Shown one piece after another: positions 5,349 to 7,238 of a stretch of 7,238 nucleotides of DNA (positions within the stretch are counted from its first letter, which is position 1; each line of letters starts with the position of its first letter). The DNA is from Phycisphaerales bacterium (lineage in GTDB: Bacteria; Planctomycetota; Phycisphaerae; Tepidisphaerales; Tepidisphaeraceae): positions 1-7,238 of the forward strand of contig JAQGHP010000327.1 in NCBI GenBank assembly GCA_028288775.1. The letters run 5' to 3'. The notes below the pieces were generated by a model. The model did not search any database and was not told the DNA's origin. It saw only the letters and a list, made by a program, of their open reading frames with translations. The position numbers and the translations under genes were made by a program.

Positions 5349-6281
5349 ATGCGCCTGCTCTGCCCCGCGAAGATCAATTTGCACTTGCGCGTCGGACCGC
5401 GCCGCGATGACGGATTTCACCCGCTCGTGTCGTGGTTTTGCACGACGGGGCTCTTTGACACCTTGATATTGGAGCGGGCGGCGGCCGTGGGTGATGCCGC
5501 CCCTGATGACACGCGGGACATCATCGCGTTGTCGTGCGACGATCCCGCGATCCCGTCTGACGAACGCAACTTGGTAGTGAAGGTTGCGCAGGCTTTCGCA
5601 AAAGACGCCGCGGCCGGCGGGGTTTGGCCGGTAACCGCGGCGCTGCGAAAGCGTATACCCGCGGGTGCGGGTCTCGGCGGAGGCAGCTCGGACGGCGCGG
5701 CCGCCCTGGCAGGCCTCAACGCACTTTGGAACACCGGCCGGGCGGCGGACTACCTCTCGGGGTTCGCTGCCCGGTTTGGAAGTGACCTGTCGTTTTTCTT
5801 CCACGGCCCCAGCAGCATCTGCTCGGGTCGCGGCGAACAGGTGCGGCCGACGCCCCGGCCCGCCGCGGGATGGGTGCTGCTTGTGCTGCCGCCCATCGCC
5901 ATGCCCACGCCCGACGTCTACCGGCAGTTCGACGCCATGGGCCTGGGCAGCGCGATCGACGCCGACCACGAGCCAGATTGGCAAGCGTGGGCGAAACTCG
6001 ACGCCAATGAGCTGTTAGCGGAGCTGGTAAATGATCTGGAAACCCCGGCGTTCGAGATCGCACCGAAATTGGGTTGGTTGCGCGACGGGATCGAAGTAAC
6101 ACTGGGCCGGCCGGTGCGGATGAGCGGCAGCGGGAGCAGTCTTTTCACGCTGTTCGATACCGAAGCCGAAACGCGCATCGCCCGGACGGCAGTCGAACAT
6201 CTCCATGGCGTACGCTGCGAAGCGGTCATGCTCGCGCCCGATTTGGCGGACGACCTCAACGCGGGGCGCGGTGAAACGTAA
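5349..6281 (+). CDS. ispE: 4-diphosphocytidyl-2-C-methyl-D-erythritol kinase
   Basis: A GHMP-family kinase that phosphorylates the 2-hydroxyl of CDP-methylerythritol with ATP in the MEP (non-mevalonate) route to isoprenoid precursors; cytoplasmic. The 310 residues are near the usual 280-310. The N-terminus MRLLCPAKINLHL carries the conserved Lys8 and Asn10. The glycine-rich ATP loop PAGAGLGGGSSDGAAAL covers 104-120. Asp146 in the FGSDLSFFFHG segment matches the catalytic aspartate, followed by the CSGRGE motif (158-163). The C-terminal GHMP motif MSGSGSSLF covers 258-266. The ATG at 5349 gives the standard family start; no clear Shine-Dalgarno site precedes it. A spoVG-family gene follows 248 bases downstream. 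Confidence 0.97.
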   Translation: MRLLCPAKINLHLRVGPRRDDGFHPLVSWFCTTGLFDTLILERAAAVGDAAPDDTRDIIALSCDDPAIPSDERNLVVKVAQAFAKDAAAGGVWPVTAALRKRIPAGAGLGGGSSDGAAALAGLNALWNTGRAADYLSGFAARFGSDLSFFFHGPSSICSGRGEQVRPTPRPAAGWVLLVLPPIAMPTPDVYRQFDAMGLGSAIDADHEPDWQAWAKLDANELLAELVNDLETPAFEIAPKLGWLRDGIEVTLGRPVRMSGSGSSLFTLFDTEAETRIARTAVEHLHGVRCEAVMLAPDLADDLNAGRGET

Positions 6282-6376
6282 TACGGAAGGCACGGGGAAT
6301 TGGCTCGACCAAAGCCAGCCCGTGCGGCTCCAAAAAATGGGCGCCGGCTGAATCCAATCGCACTGCCGGCGGATCG

Positions 6377-6404
6377 CCGCGGCTCTTACCACGCCGCGGG
6401 TTTT
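6377..6404 (+). terminator. possible weak terminator or attenuator after ispE
   Basis: CCGCGGC (6377-6383) and GCCGCGG (6393-6399) form a 7-bp all-GC stem with a 9-base loop, followed by GTTTT. An overlapping hairpin CGGCG-GAT-CGCCG (6367-6379) would compete with it. The T-run is short, so this may reduce rather than stop read-through into spoVG. The rest of the 248-base ispE-spoVG spacer shows no clear promoter. Confidence 0.3.
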
Positions 6405-6518
6405 GTGAAATATCGGGGATCGAGATTTGTCTACCGTTCACGGCAGGCGCTGGGAAGTCCACGTCTTGCTGCCGGACCGGAGTTCGCGGGGGCACATCTT
6501 CACCCTGGCTTTTGCACC

Positions 6519-6523
6519 GGAGG
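6519..6523 (+). promoter_or_regulatory. Shine-Dalgarno site of spoVG
   Basis: GGAGG lies 6 bases before the ATG at 6530. It decides this start over the in-frame TTG at 6512, and is the only strong Shine-Dalgarno site before a gene in the window. The SpoVG-family homology also begins right at this ATG. Confidence 0.85.
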
Positions 6524-6529
6524 TGCTTC

Positions 6530-7069
6530 ATGTTGTTGACAGAAGTCCGCATCAATCTCTGCGGCCAACGCGGGAGCCGTCTTAAAGCCTTTTGCTCGCT
6601 CACCTTTGACGACACATTCGTCATCCGTGACGTAAAGCTCATCGACGGCAACGACGGCCTCTTCCTCGCCATGCCCTCGCGCAAGCTTTCCGACCACTGC
6701 CCGGGCTGCGGCGACAAAAATCACCTGCGCGCCCGTTTCTGCAATCACTGCGGCCAGCGCCTCAATGAAGAGCGTCATCTGCAATACAGAAACGGCAACG
6801 GCGCAAACCGCCTGAAGCTGCACGCCGACATTGCGCACCCGATTAACGCCGACTGCCGTGCGCGCATTGAGACTCGCGTTCTTGACGAATACCAGCGCGA
6901 ATTGGAGCGGAGCAAACTTCCGGGGTACGTTCCGCCCACGCTTGACGCTGAGGATTTTGATTTCTATGATGACCGCCCTGTTCGGCACGCCGATGCGAAG
7001 TCGCACGCGCCCCGCAATGCGGGAATGCCCGATTCCGCTTCGCAGTTCCGTCCAGTCGGTTTGGCCTGA
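6530..7069 (+). CDS. spoVG: SpoVG-family nucleic-acid-binding protein with inserted zinc ribbon
   Basis: SpoVG proteins are small DNA/RNA-binding regulators, first known from Bacillus sporulation and septation and later found in many bacteria. Residues 1-53 match the first half of the family (TEVRINL, RLKAFCSLTFDDTFVIRDVKLIDG, GLFLAMPSRK). Residues 100-125 match the second half (DIAHPINADCRARI...VLDEY). Between them, where B. subtilis SpoVG has only a short loop, sits an insert of about 45 residues with CPGCG (57-61) and CNHCG (71-75). Cys57, Cys60, Cys71 and Cys74 form a typical zinc ribbon. A basic/polar stretch (79-99) links back to the fold. The C-terminal tail is extended, with an acidic patch DAEDFDFYDD (139-148). 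At 179 residues it is about twice the usual size (roughly 85-100). Its place downstream of ispE is shared with Firmicutes. The target is unknown. Confidence 0.93.
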   Translation: MLLTEVRINLCGQRGSRLKAFCSLTFDDTFVIRDVKLIDGNDGLFLAMPSRKLSDHCPGCGDKNHLRARFCNHCGQRLNEERHLQYRNGNGANRLKLHADIAHPINADCRARIETRVLDEYQRELERSKLPGYVPPTLDAEDFDFYDDRPVRHADAKSHAPRNAGMPDSASQFRPVGLA

Positions 7070-7175
7070 CAAAAGTTAGGCCGGTACGCCCGGAATGCCG
7101 ATATCTCCCGGGTAGATAACGCTTATGACACGAACATTCCTATCCACGCCCCTTACGGTGGTCGTACGATAGGCA

Positions 7176-7236
7176 GGAGCCGCAGCAATTCGTCGGTCCG
7201 GGAATCCTGAAGATTCCGGGACCGACGGACTGCTCC
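7176..7236. other. long hairpin downstream of spoVG
   Basis: Bases 7191-7206 pair with 7212-7227 at 15 of 16 positions (one G-G mismatch) around a 5-base CTGAA loop. Outside this, GCAG (7182-7185) pairs with CTGC (7230-7233) and GGA (7176-7178) with TCC (7234-7236). The stem begins about 107 bases after the spoVG stop. The window ends 2 bases later, so a T-run cannot be seen. It may be a terminator, a repeat element or a structured leader of the next gene. The 7070-7175 spacer shows nothing else clear. Confidence 0.5.
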
Positions 7237-7238
7237 CG

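Noticed and set aside
5196..5984. Minus-strand 262-codon frame opposite ispE and its leader
   Set aside because: It lies against the conserved ispE motifs and would run through the proposed promoter region; the composition is typical of an antisense shadow.
6512..6529. Upstream TTG start for spoVG
   Set aside because: GGAGG at 6519-6523 lies inside this extension and is spaced 6 bases from the ATG at 6530, where the family homology begins.
6300..6539. 79-codon + frame in the ispE-spoVG spacer
   Set aside because: No ribosome site, no recognisable sequence, and it overlaps the spoVG Shine-Dalgarno site and start; it probably exists by chance in GC-rich DNA.

Overview
The window looks like chromosomal DNA from a GC-rich, Gram-negative bacterium, most likely a planctomycete (Phycisphaerae-like). 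That placement is an inference. It rests on LPS-export permeases with an oversized periplasmic domain, a SpoVG protein carrying a zinc ribbon, sparse Shine-Dalgarno sites, and spacers packed with repeats. No rRNA, tRNA, CRISPR array, transposase or phage gene was seen, and all convincing genes lie on the + strand.

Layout. Positions 1-82 may hold the last codons of an upstream gene, whose stop overlaps the start of a fold-type I PLP-dependent aminotransferase (82-1494). The aminotransferase runs into a 328-bp composite inverted repeat (1408-1735). Next comes a two-gene LPS-export unit: lptF (1758-3506) and lptG (3618-4829), the two permease subunits of the LptB2FG transporter. Each of the three spacers around these genes contains a large inverted repeat. 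One is built from GC-rich 'CCCCGGAGGGGCGTAAGAA' units, one from CAACTGA/CAACTGG heptamers and one from CTGCCTA heptamers.

The 4960-5348 spacer has no convincing gene. It holds a candidate structured RNA (about 4997-5084) with two competing pairings, a strong intrinsic terminator (5085-5123) and a sigma70-type promoter (5147-5175) that would start the next transcription unit. That unit is ispE (5349-6281; fourth step of the MEP isoprenoid pathway) followed by a spoVG-family gene (6530-7069). The ispE...spoVG order is also found in Firmicutes such as Bacillus subtilis (ispE-purR-yabJ-spoVG). The window ends in a long hairpin after spoVG.

The genes are mainly envelope and core functions: LPS transport, isoprenoid precursor synthesis and a nucleic-acid-binding regulator. 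The most unusual items are the zinc ribbon inserted inside the SpoVG fold, the inverted heptamer repeats abutting the lptF and lptG starts, the composite palindromic element that also encodes the tail of the aminotransferase, and the possible RNA switch before the terminator.
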